From contig NC_090285.1 of NCBI RefSeq assembly GCF_037392515.1, forward strand, positions 7,508,501 through 7,572,500: a stretch of DNA of 64,000 nt. The letters are read 5' to 3'. Numbering within the stretch: the first letter of the stretch is position 1; each line of letters starts with the position of its first letter. Under the pieces are notes generated by a model, which saw only the letters and a list, made by a program, of their open reading frames with translations, was not told the DNA's origin and did not search any database. The translations under genes were made by a program, and so were the position numbers. This document shows, piece after piece, positions 43,663 to 53,227 of the stretch. The DNA is from Haliotis asinina. Lineage: Eukaryota; Mollusca; Gastropoda; Lepetellida; Haliotidae.

Positions 43663-44751
43663 TTGTCTCTAATCATACAAACCCGCTATCGCCTGGAATA
43701 ATGTTAAACATTGTTCGCATCATACCTAGGATTCCAACTTTCAAATAGTAACAAGAGCCATTCTGCAGCAGCATGAAACAGAGCTGATTATCACGAGACG
43801 TGTTGTGAAATTGAAGTTCACATGAAACCTTTGATTAACAGCTTTCAAACAATAACATCCACAAAGTATATCTAACTTCATGAGAGGTGGAAAGGACTTG
43901 TGACGGCTGCTAAGTCAATTTTCTTTGCTAAAACAAATTTCAACAAATGTGACCAGAAGAAGTACTTGAGGAATAATTTAAATGTTTGCATTTTTACTTG
44001 CTTGCTTTATCAGTAAGAATGATGAATTTTGTGAAATAATGAAAAAATACTGCGAAAAATTCATTTCTTCAACCCGCAGTAGCCTTAAACATAGGAGAAA
44101 TGCTTCCCGTAAATGTCTGACAACATCTTCAGAGCTAAAATGGGCCTTTAAGTAGTTCACTTCTTTACAACCCTTTGTACTTTACGGATTGGCAAAGATT
44201 TTGAAAATTGTTTTACAGAAATATTATTTTTGTTAGTTCTGTGGATAACCAACACGGTTGATCGGGAAACATGATCTGAAAACCAAGCTGTTTAACCGTT
44301 AAATCAAAGAGGCTAAAGTTGTTTCCTGAATCAAAAAGAGAGCACCTGTACGCCACATGTATGATGGGCCGGAATGCGTCTTCCAGACAAGCTGTCACTC
44401 TCTAACCACAGCAGGGGGTCCCCATTATGCCCGACGCATTTGTTCTAGATAAAATATTCACTTATGCGCGTTGACCCATTTAACGATAGGGGATTAAATT
44501 ACAGTCTATTTCGGGCTAACAAAGTACACACTATAACTTCTCGATTATTATTTTTCTTTTACTTTCAGAAATTAAACATTTTAGTATATGTTCTGTTCGT
44601 GACAAAAATCATGGTCTCCAACGTGTCAAGAAAGCTTAAGGTGTCACTGAGAAGCTAAACTTCATGATGATGATGGTGGTGTATGTTCCTGGAACATCAC
44701 TGACTTCGTTGAGGATTGCAGGACAACCTGTCTTGCGCCATTTCCGGCTAC
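43663..44751. other. Unassigned sequence
   Basis: AT-rich. Nothing identified. Confidence 0.35.
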
Positions 44752-44761
44752 AGGCAAACTG

Positions 44762-45464
44762 CAGTCTAAGTAAACTTAGTCTAAGTGTATTTCGTTACAC
44801 TCCACCACTGAGTCTTAACAAAACCTAGTAGAAGGTCGCGTCAGGTAAACTTTGAGCGACCAATGACCGTCCAGTCAAACGCGAGACGGTTAAATAGATT
44901 TAACCAATCAGACAACAGTTACTATTTAGGGATCGGAGGGACTTTCAAAATATTCAGGTCACTGACACAGATCTCTTCACAAACTTAAACTCCGCATATA
45001 ACACAGTTATTCGACCTGCAGTATTTTCGCTTTGGGGTTTCTGCTGACATGGTTACCATTACCTAATATTTCCGCAAGATAACATCCTTGAAAATTGCCC
45101 CAAACACTATTTTCAGCGAATGTTTACTTACCGTTGTCATGGTTGCACGTACGCCGTGTGCATCACCCGGAAGCGAGCGTACGTAAAATAGCATTCGGAA
45201 TCGTTCGGGTACGAACGTTTTCGAGATAAAAAGTTCAAAAGGTATGTGTGAATGTGCACTTTCGCGATTTTGTAATCTGTGTTCTGATTGGTCAATCTCA
45301 AAGGTTACCGCGACCTCCCACAAGTTAGACTCAGGAGAGTAACGAAAAGTACTGAGGATAAGTTTACTCATTTTCTTCCCACAGAGGCTACTTGTCATAT
45401 CTCCCTACGTAGGAAGATGTGACAAGTAACCACTGTGGGAAGAGAATGAAGTTTACTTAGGCTG
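44762..45464. mobile_element. Mutator-like non-autonomous element, copy 2, with TSD
   Basis: Ends CAGTCTAAGTAAACTTAG and, inverted, CAGCCTAAGTAAACTT. Flanked by perfect 10-bp direct repeats AGGCAAACTG (44752-44761 and 45465-45474). Inverted homology continues inward (TTTCGTTAC, CTCC, TGAGTCT). The interior is colinear with 35688-36264. Long TIRs with a 9-10 bp duplication fit Mutator-like elements; hAT would give 8. There is no transposase. Confidence 0.85.
45369..45448. mobile_element. 80-bp palindromic element nested in copy 2
   Basis: CATTTTCTTCCCACAG and its inverted partner CTGTGGGAAGAGAATG bound a nearly fully palindromic 80-bp sequence. It is flanked by a perfect 9-bp repeat AAGTTTACT (45360-45368 and 45449-45457), showing insertion into the right TIR of the larger element. 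Removing it and one repeat restores colinearity with copy 1. Confidence 0.85.
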
Positions 45465-45474
45465 AGGCAAACTG

Positions 45475-46392
45475 TAGCGCAAATCGTGAAACTGTTCCAG
45501 ATTATTTATCTTGTATCTTGTGGTTATTGTTAGAATTTTCGTAACATGTTTTGTAAGAAGACACACCAATTGCGCAAGTAGTTATTTTTGATGGAAATAC
45601 AAAAAAACCAAAAAAAAACCAACAACAAACAAACAAAAAAAAACCCCAGTAAAATGTGGTCATACGCTGGGACAGACGCTGTCAGCTGGTATGTAATATG
45701 AAGTAAAATTAATGTTAGTATAATTATGCACAATGAATGGTAGATGGCATAAACACATGAAACCTCCCCCCTGACTAAAGTAACACCCAAGAGTCTGAGA
45801 ACAGACAAAACATGCAATCTTCAAGCTATTATTCCATTGCTAATAAACTGACTTTATAGAAAAAACCCTCACAATTAGTCTCTCTTACATATTCTTATCT
45901 TGAGCTCTGGTTAATTCATTGTAATTTTTATTTGTTTGAATAATGTTATTTTTTCCCCAGGGCTTCTAGAGTCGGTTTAAAATTCCCTTCACTTGCATAT
46001 ACAAAGACTGGTCAGTTAATGTCTGCTGCGCAACCCATTTAACGCTACAGTTTGCCTGTGTTCCAATGAACTTGGTCCATTGTTGTACTCATACATAACC
46101 CTAAACCTGTGACCTAGATAGATTAAGTATCTACCACTTCTTGAATTTGGAATGGACTGAATGTTAACTTGTGCGTTTGCCATTTTGCAATGAGGGAACC
46201 ATGTCTACATTCTTTATATACCGGCACAATGACAGAAATAATCATGAGAATAAGCTTCACTCAGTCTAGCTGACATAATTCGAGTTCACTCAATTTGTCA
46301 ATAGATATCCAGTCCACTCAAAACAAGTCAGTACCTTGTAGTAAATGAGTTCGAACTCAGTCTGACAAACGCTCATGGCCGGCGTCCGGTCC
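45475..46392. other. Unassigned sequence
   Basis: An A/C-rich low-complexity stretch at about 45600-45646. Nothing else identified. Confidence 0.35.
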
Positions 46393-46590
46393 TTTAGACT
46401 AAGAACTAGTCTCTGAAATGAACATATGAAAAAAAGTTCATAGTGAAAAAAGAATAACATAATGAAAAGGAACCCTGAGACTTTCCTCACTGAAGCTAAG
46501 GAAATCTAGACTTGCCACATTTTCTGGAACTGTGCCGGCTTTCTTGGATCTATTTGCATCAGCGTCTGTACTACCAATCTAGACTTACTT
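46393..46590 (-). mobile_element. MITE-1 copy
   Basis: Reverse-strand landmarks GACTAAGAACTAGTCTCTGA, GGAACCCTGAGACTTTCCTC, GAAATCTAGACTTGCCACAT, CTTTCTTGGATCTATTTGCA and GTCTGTACTACCAATCTAG. Confidence 0.8.
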
Positions 46591-46699
46591 CTTTATAGGA
46601 CAGAATTACTATAGGTGAACATGCTTATCATCCAGTACAGCCTTGGAGCAAGGATATTGCAAGATTACCTTTATCCAATGTCCAAATATTGGTGTTAAC

Positions 46700-46760
46700 T
46701 AACACCTGGTCTATGAAATGGACATATTTTGGAGATAAAACTTCATAATCAGGGGTTAAA
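46700..46760 (-). mobile_element. MITE-1 end fragment
   Basis: AACACCTGGTCTATGAAATG resembles the MITE-1 terminus. The rest is missing. Confidence 0.4.
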
Positions 46761-47023
46761 AAATTCCATCACCTGACGCCTGGGACAAGTCAGTTTTCAT
46801 TTCTGGCAATCAAATAATCTTTACTTGTCTTACTTGTCTGTGGACTACCAGATAATTTCCACTTACGGTTTCAAACTGCAAATAATCTAGGATTTAATTT
46901 CATATCTGCTTATAATGAAGCTATTGAAGTTCGCAATGATAAAGCTGAGCTAGCAGAGAGTGAAATTATCACTCTTCAATAAATAGTCCAGTAAACACTA
47001 ACATCACGCATTGTGTCATAAAA

Positions 47024-47112
47024 TCAGGGCAAGTGGAAAATTAGTAAGGACAAGTAACTTTCTTGAAGTCTCTTGCCCTGTGGCGAGTGGCTTTTCAACT
47101 TATTTTTCAACC
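47024..47112 (-). repeat. Interspersed repeat shared with 61.67 kb
   Basis: The reverse strand reads AAAAGCCACTCGCCACAGGG, CAAGAAAGTTACTTGTCCTT and ACTAATTTTCCACTTGCCCT; the same blocks occur at 61672-61745 on the + strand. A looser relative is at about 46770-46855. Identity unknown. Confidence 0.6.
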
Positions 47113-47119
47113 CTGATAA

Positions 47120-47262
47120 TAAATAAAATAATATAATAATGAAAAGGAGCCCTGAGATTTTCTTCATTTCCTGAAACTGGAAATCTAGACTTGCCACATA
47201 TTCTAGACTTGCACGGACATTTGTAGACATATTTGTTTCAGGCCTGTGCGACAAACTAGCGC
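47120..47262 (-). mobile_element. MITE-1, truncated
   Basis: AATGAAAAGGAGCCCTGAGA, CTGGAAATCTAGACTTGCCA, ACATATTCTAGACTTGCACG and TTCAGGCCTGTGCGACA on the reverse strand. Confidence 0.75.
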
Positions 47263-47267
47263 TAACA

Positions 47268-47418
47268 AAACAAATAATATTATGAAATGGAGTCCTGAGA
47301 CTTTCCTTATTTCTTATTTTCTGAAGCTAAAGAAATCTTGACTTGCCACATTTTCTAGACTTGCGTGGTCTTTCTTGGATATATACACTTTAGGGTCTGT
47401 ACAACAGACTACCAAAGA
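47268..47418 (-). mobile_element. MITE-1, truncated, tandem with the previous copy
   Basis: ATGAAATGGAGTCCTGAGAC, CTTGACTTGCCACATTTTCT, GTGGTCTTTCTTGGATATAT and GGGTCTGTACAACAGACTA. Same truncation point and orientation as 47120-47262, suggesting tandem duplication. Confidence 0.75.
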
Positions 47419-47521
47419 CTACATTCTCACAAAGTAGGATCCAGATAATTTTCTAACCATTGGAAGTTCTGAAGGTTTGGATGCATGTATTCAAGATTTT
47501 ACTTTACTTAATTTAATTTAC

Positions 47522-47594
47522 TAATGAAGCCCATTTCTGGTGTCGGCTGCTGTGTTCTTGCTGGAAAAGGCGCCGTAAAATTACACTCATTCAG
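47522..47594 (+). mobile_element. SINE-A 3' fragment
   Basis: GAAGCCCATTTCTGGTGTCG, TTCTTGCTGGAAAAGGCGCC and GTAAAATTACACTCATTC. Confidence 0.7.
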
Positions 47595-47999
47595 GAACTT
47601 AATAAGCTCAGTATTAACCTTGATGAAAAGACATATTTGTTATACTTCTATCTGAAATGAAGTGACACTGATGTATAGCATTTCTGTGTTATTCTGTGTT
47701 ATTCTGTGTTATTATCTCTTTTTCACTTCTACTACCTACTTGTCCACATCTGTTATCTCTAGTTGCAGGAATCTATACTATCTATGAACATACCAAGGAG
47801 GGGGTGTTTTAAGTTGGAGAAAATATGTGAATAAAATATGTTTAAAACAAACAAACTGATGCATTCAAATTTGTGTCTGTTCATGTGCTGCCTCAGCAGT
47901 AATATGCATGCCTAATGAACAAAAAGCAAGAGGAATAAGCGTTGCATTAGTTGACATGTGTGATGCCTACAGTGGATCAGTTCACAAATTTCTATTCTA
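47595..47999. other. Unassigned sequence
   Basis: Three copies of ATTCTGTGTT in tandem at about 47681-47711. Otherwise nothing. Confidence 0.35.
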
Positions 48000-48920
48000 A
48001 AACAAGAGTCATCAAAAGATGATATATCCCCCAGCCCCCATGTATTTGAAAGGACAAATCATCTCACAGTTACTTGATGTTTTCTTAGATTAAATTGGAA
48101 TTGTTTCCATGGAAGTCATGAAAAATATAAATGCCATATATCTGTAAACAGCACCACTTCAAGATCTGTCTCATATATCTGCCAAGATTTGTTGAAAGAT
48201 ATCAAATGGTCTTCGAGTTGTACTCTGGAAACGAAGCCTATCCCTCCAATTTGAGACTAAGTCAGAATTGTTTCAATGGAAAACGGGAAAAATGAAAATG
48301 CCAAAGCATTGTAAATAGGAAAAGGCACCACTTTGTCGTCTGCCTCAAATATCTGCCAAATTTTACTGTAAGATATTAAATAGTTTTCGAGTTGTGCTCC
48401 GGAAACGAATTCCTCCACTGAAACCAAGAAAATAATACTTCACAAAAACCTGTAAGTACAAAAAGGCACCACTGTAGGCTCTGGCTGATGTATGCAACGG
48501 TTGAGACCATTTTGAGACTATGTCCAAAACATTTCCATGGACACCGAGAAAATAATAAATCACAATAACCTGTACATAACAAAAGCCACCACTTCAGCTT
48601 CTGATTGATATATCTACCAAGTTTTGCAGAAAAATATTGAAAGGTTTTTTAGTTCTGCTCTGGAAACGAAGCCCACCCCACCCTAAGACTAACACCAAAA
48701 TGTTCCATGGAAAAACAAAAAAAATATAAATGCCAAAAATCTGTAAATAGCAAATGGCACAAGCATAGACTGAGATTACTATATCTATCAAGTTTGGTCT
48801 AAAAATATTGAACGGTTTCTGAGTTATGCTCCGGAAACCAAATGATTACGGACGGACAGGGGATGGACGGACAGACGAGGCGTCGACTATATATGTAATG
48901 CCAGGGGGATAAAAACACAC
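48000..48920. mobile_element. Element with internal ~170-bp subrepeats
   Basis: Four or five degenerate subrepeats carry ATATCTGCCAAG-type, GTTTTCGAGTTGTGCTC and GGAAACGAAGCC blocks (about 48228, 48397, 48661, 48828), interspersed with TTCCATGGA-AA-ATGCC and GGCACCACTT blocks. It ends with GATTACGGACGGACAG, GGACGGACAGACGAGG and a CCAGGGGGATAAAAA terminus, a 3' structure common in molluscan repeats. No coding sequence; the open frames here are periodic by-products. Confidence 0.65.
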
Positions 48921-49125
48921 ATGTACACCATACAGAACACCTGCAACTTTGTTATAGTACCTTTTAGCACAAAAGTATTCAAACATCCATGGCAAGCTCG
49001 TTGAAATTTAATTTGTGTCGTGTTTCAACAAGAAATCATTCCAGTCATACTGAAATGAATTCCATGCAATTTATTGAAAGGCTGTTTTGTTGTCTAATGA
49101 GGGCAGTCTCTGTAAATAGCCTGAT
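48921..49125. other. Unassigned sequence
   Basis: Nothing identified. Confidence 0.3.
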
Positions 49126-49260
49126 GTGTAGGTTTAGTATATCGCAATTTGGGGTGATACTCCAGCAATATCAGGGTGGGAGACACCACAGAAACTTCAT
49201 ACCATGTAAATATTGAAGACTGGCACACATAATCCAGTGATGGAAACAACAAACAATAAG
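49126..49260 (-). mobile_element. Diverged SINE-A/SINE-B chimera
   Basis: ACTCCAGCAATATCAGGGTG and GGAGACACCACAGAAACTTC (SINE-A) run into ATTGAAGACTGGCACACATA and ATCCAGTGATGG (SINE-B-like). Either a template switch or adjacent eroded insertions. Confidence 0.45.
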
Positions 49261-49296
49261 CTATCTAGTGCAACGATACTCAAGCCACAAAGTATG

Positions 49297-49465
49297 GGTG
49301 AGTGAGTTAGTTAAATTTTAGTCTGCACTCACCAATATTCCAGCTTTACTGTGTAAATAACTGAGTCTGGGCCATCTACTCAAGTCAGCGAGCCTAACTA
49401 CCGATCCTGCCTCTTACCACAAGCATGGGTTACTGCAGACAAACTCTAACCTGGGTCTTCACAGG
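49297..49465 (-). mobile_element. SINE-B
   Basis: GTGAGTGAGTTAGTTAAATT, GTCTGCACTCACCAATATTC, CTGAGTCTGGGCCATCTACT, CAAGTCAGCGAGCCTAACTA and CACAAGCATGGGTTACTGCA, with an internal deletion of the GATCAACAGCATGAGC segment. Confidence 0.8.
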
Positions 49466-50207
49466 TAGACCAAACCTGGAAGAATAGCATGCTGGTGCCA
49501 ATGTTTGCTACCTTATCCACCTCAAGAGTAAGAATATTGCACAGACAAACCTAAAAATATAGCAATCCGGGCAAAGCAGGATTTGAACCATGATCACAGT
49601 TCTAGCATTTCCTACAGACAAAGCTCTGCACAGTAAAGCTGCTAGGAACAAGGAGTGTCATGACCCCCTCACACAATGGGAAACTATGTTGCCTTGGGAC
49701 TAATTTATGATACCTGCCATCACCATCTGTTGAAGAACAAATAAACACCCATAACAAGGCATATACTTTATTCAAAGAGACCACAAAATGTCTACCATGC
49801 TTGTCAAGCACCTGTTTTACTCAACAAGAATGTAGAACAATTACATTTGTATGAGATAATAACTCACCGCTACATTAATGACCTTCAAGCTTTGTATAAT
49901 CACAGGGTTCTTCCTCCAGGAAGAGTTGTTATCTTGTCATCTGCTTTTTAATGTCAGCTTAATGTATTTCTCAAATGATCGGCACCATGTATTGTTTAAA
50001 CACTCAAAAAAAAAACCCCAGCAGACCTATTTCTTGATATTTCTTTAACAAGCTACTTCTGTATGGAGCACTAACTCGGCCCCGTGCCATTCCACACATA
50101 CCTGGAACTGCTCCACCAAATGCTGCTCCAAGGAGTGATCACAGGGATATAACTGTCATAACACTTACTCTTTTCACAGACTTGCTTCAGTCCTTAAACT
50201 TTTGTTT
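49466..50207. other. Unassigned sequence
   Basis: Nothing identified. Confidence 0.35.
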
Positions 50208-50353
50208 CAGTGAGTGAGTTCAGTTATACGGTGCTCTTGGCAATATTCATTCAAGCAATGACACAATATCACACAAGAAATGTGGGAAATCGAATCCAGG
50301 TCATCTGTTTCAGGAACAAACACTTCCACCATTAGACTATCCCACTGCCCATA
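50208..50353 (-). mobile_element. SINE-A, diverged
   Basis: CAGTGAGTGAGTTCAGTTAT, GTGGGAAATCGAATCCAGGT (B-box region) and CACTTCCACCATTAGACTAT (A-box region). Confidence 0.7.
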
Positions 50354-50530
50354 AACCATTAACAAAAAATGTAATCCTCTCTTGTAGCAGTCAGTAAAAT
50401 CTATACTTCCAAACAGACACAGTAAGATCAAAACTGGCTAAGTGGTCTTGTAGGGAGAGTTTGACCGACGGTACCATTATACCGAAGAAACCGTATCTTG
50501 TTATCCTGTCTGGTGACTGACATTACGATA

Positions 50531-50634
50531 AGTGAGTGATTTTCAGCAATATTTCAGTAGTATCACAGCCGGGGGCACCAGAAATAGGCATCATGCTTGT
50601 ATCCATGTGAGGAATAATTGTATCCTGGGTGCTA
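50531..50634 (-). mobile_element. SINE-A, diverged
   Basis: AAGTGAGTGATTTTCAGCAA, TATCACAGCCGGGGGCACCA, GAAATAGGCATCATGCTTGT. The head is lost after ATCCATGTGAGGAATAATTG. Confidence 0.6.
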
Positions 50635-51364
50635 TTGTACAAAGCAACTTCAGTGCTACACCAGTCGTTATCTATGTTAAGGTATGGGAGTTATGATCAC
50701 CTTAGCACTAAGGTCGCTTTGTACAAGGGTGCCCTGGTTTTCATCGTGACAAGTGAATCCCACCACCTCCAAGGTTGGCTCCGATTCAGCATACAGTGTC
50801 TGAGAGGCATTGCTTTGTCAGACTGTGCTGTGGTGTCTCAATGGGCTAACACTTTAATACAGATATTTATCCTTTCACAAGAGGCCATAAACACATAAAC
50901 ATACGTACATGAAAGTCTCTGTTTAAGAGAAGCAGCCTTGAATGCCATATTAAACCCATTTCAGATACTACTGTCATGAATTTTGAAAGCATCACATTTA
51001 CTTAAGGTCCTCAACATCAACATGACTATATCAAATCAAGATTTCATTATCTTGCTTCCTCTCCTTTCAATTTATGATGTTCAATAGCTCATTTAGCGTC
51101 ATATCAGTTTACAATAGTAATAAATTTGCTACTGTCATATCAGCTTACAATTGTCAATTACCTCCAATATTGCAAAGTCATTAAATGAAATATTCTTATC
51201 ATATTGAGTTATATTTATCTCTGTAGTGAACAGTTGAAAATCCATCTCCTTTTCATAAGATTGGGGTGGTGGGGGTAACCTAAAGATGAAAGGGTTCACT
51301 GGTCAAGTTATATTCTGCACGTGAGCACAATGTGTGGATCCCATTTCTGATGACACGGTCTGCC
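50635..51364. other. Unassigned sequence
   Basis: A weak SINE-A fragment may lie at about 51298-51365 (GAGCACAATGTGTGGATCCC). Nothing else. Confidence 0.3.
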
Positions 51365-51583
51365 AAGATCAGATGAAACAGGGTCAGTCAAGAAAAGCTA
51401 AGATTGGTTGAACCAGGATCAGATGAGGTCAGTCATACCTAGGACTGCTGATATGAGCCAAACCATGGTCAGCTGAGATAAGATGAACCTGGGTCAGCGA
51501 TCATCAGATGAACCGAAGTCAGTGATGACCAGATGAACCAGGGTGGGCTGAGTGAAGGTCGGCCATGATCAGGTGAACCACTT
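51365..51583 (-). repeat. Degenerate ~30-bp repeat over the 3' end of a gene
   Basis: Irregular units based on GATCAGATGAACCAGGGTCA run from 51365 up to and across the stop codon of the exon at 51569-51709. The bases encoding the last three residues and the stop (complement of TCAGGTGAACCA) are one such unit. Beyond the stop it would be 3' UTR. Confidence 0.6.
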
Positions 51584-51709
51584 CTGCCTGACACGGGGCC
51601 CCGCTGCAGCCATCTTCTCTTTGTAGGACTGGACGAGTCGGTCAAAGCTGTCACTGCTGGGACCTTTATTTCCTTTCCTAGACTTCTTTTTCTTCTTCTT
51701 TGCTGGTTC
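51569..51709 (-). CDS. Terminal coding exon of a nucleolar RBM28/Nop4-like gene (partial)
   Basis: Seen: an acceptor TTTTTCCGCAG on the minus strand (AG at 51711-51710) leads in phase 0 into 46 codons plus TGA. The peptide begins EPAKKKKKKSRKGNKG, then has a short helix DSFDRLVQSYKEKMAAAG and ends RVRQKWFT. Known: nucleolar RNA-binding proteins of the RBM28/Nop4 group, as I recall them, end with a lysine-rich stretch, an F-x-x-L-V-x-x-Y-K helix and a terminal K-W-F. Inference: this is the C-terminus of such a ribosome-biogenesis factor. RNA-recognition domains should be encoded at higher coordinates on the minus strand, but I did not find them up to 64000, so the gene may have long introns. 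Another lysine-rich nucleolar protein is possible. Confidence 0.6.
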   Translation of the reverse strand, partial: EPAKKKKKKSRKGNKGPSSDSFDRLVQSYKEKMAAAGPRVRQKWFT

Positions 51710-51711
51710 CT

Positions 51712-52190
51712 GCGGAAAAATCGTAATGACTACAAGCTTAATTATATCTAGGTGTACAAAGAGCATCATCAATTGCTTGAACACTTTCTTGAATCAAATG
51801 CAATCAAATAACAACCTGTATAAGTAGGTTTGATGTAAATAATCTTTTACAAGCACAAGAAGGACAAAGCACATGTGAAACAAGAACTTATGCTCAACCT
51901 GAAACAAAATGCACTCTTTCTTAGTATTAACAAAATGAAGGTAGCTAGGGGTGACTTGTCAGGGCAGCAGTATTTATGAGATAAAATACATGATAACTAT
52001 TACGAATTCATTTCCTTATTCACTTTGGTAACTAAGGTGGTGGAGTGAGCTCTTGTGAATACAGCTCAGGTCACTGTAATTAGATGGATGACTGTGTGAC
52101 TCATGAAAATTTCTGGCACTTCAGTTTAGTTATGCCCCACAATGAAGCACATGTGATACATGTGATCACACCCTAAGCAAGCTGTTCAAA
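51712..52190 (-). other. Intron side of the 51.7-kb exon
   Basis: Starts with the TTTTTCCGCAG acceptor tract. No upstream exon recognised. Confidence 0.35.
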
Positions 52191-52194
52191 ACTG

Positions 52195-52385
52195 CCACTG
52201 TTCACACAGCAGAAAATGGGTACCCGGTGGGATGTCAAGTCACTATTACCTTTCTAACCCCTAGCAGGGTTATCAGGGTAATAATGATCAGATTGTGCAC
52301 CTTGAGCAGGAGACCTAGCCTTGAAAAAGCGCCCCATAGATATTCTCATTGTTAATATTATTATTGCTATAACCTGTAAAGGGGG
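52195..52385 (+). mobile_element. SINE-C fragment
   Basis: CACAGCAGAAAATGGGTACC, GTTATCAGGGTAATAATGAT, GAAAAAGCGCCCCATAGATA and an ATTATTATTG end match the 3' half of the SINE-C at 33493. The head is missing. Confidence 0.55.
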
Positions 52386-52425
52386 ACAGGTTGGAATTTA
52401 TCAGAAGCAGGTGATATGTGTCATG

Positions 52426-52522
52426 TGAGTGAGTGAGTGAGTGAGTGAGTGAGTGAGATGGGTTTCATGCCACTTTTAGCAATATTCCAGCAATATCACA
52501 ATGGTGTCATAGGAGGCAACCA
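52426..52522 (-). mobile_element. SINE-A 3' part
   Basis: (GTGA)n of about 32 bp, TTTCATGCCACTTTTAGCAA, TATTCCAGCAATATCACAAT; then unrelated sequence. Confidence 0.8.
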
Positions 52523-52751
52523 GCCTGATCTGGCCACACAACATGGTCAGCGCTTGTTATCGTATCCTAACTGCATACGACATACTCACACCATGTTCCA
52601 TGAGAAGTGAATAAACTACAAAAGGTTTTCATGTTTGGGGTAGGTGACAATTTCTGATATCATATATTCCACTGCAGTGAAGGTATATCTCCTACATCAG
52701 ACCTGAGACAGTGTGACAAATATTGCTTACTCTTTAACTTAGATGAAATGC

Positions 52752-52872
52752 CGAACACATCCACCCCCCCTCGAACACATCCACCCCCACTCGAACATAT
52801 CCACCCCCACTCGAACACATCCACCCCCACTCGAACACATCTACCCCCACTCGAACATATCCACCCCCAACT
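52752..52872. repeat. 20-bp minisatellite, six units
   Basis: Six units of CGAACACATCCACCCCCACT with CACAT/CATAT variants. Strong strand asymmetry (C-rich on +). Confidence 0.93.
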
Positions 52873-52985
52873 CGACAACAAGGTGATAGTGATAGTCTCA
52901 CACAGACTTTGGACCACTTATGGACGAGAACCTAATCTGACTTGTCAAGTCTTATTGTTGGAAACATAAATGATTCATGTTCTGG

Positions 52986-53189
52986 TAGTCTGTCTCTGAG
53001 TCCTGCCTGGAACCACATTATTTTCCTTATTGCCTAGTGCCCCTTGCAATGCTAAAGTCCTAAATAAACCAAGTCTAGATTTCCCAAGGTGAACCTGAAC
53101 CTCGCAATTCACAGAGGCCCCCTTCATATTTCATGGGTATATTTGATACCATAAAAACATACAAATTCAGGGACTAAGAATTAGTGTAA
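52986..53189 (+). mobile_element. MITE-2 copy
   Basis: TAGTCTGTCTCTGAGTCC, GGAACCACATTATTTTCC, CTTGCAATGCTAAAGTCCTA, CCAAGTCTAGATTTCCCAAG; right end AAATTCAGGGACTAAGAATT. Confidence 0.88.
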
Positions 53190-53227
53190 TGCTCAAGGGA
53201 AGTCAAACTCCCTCCCATTACTTAATA

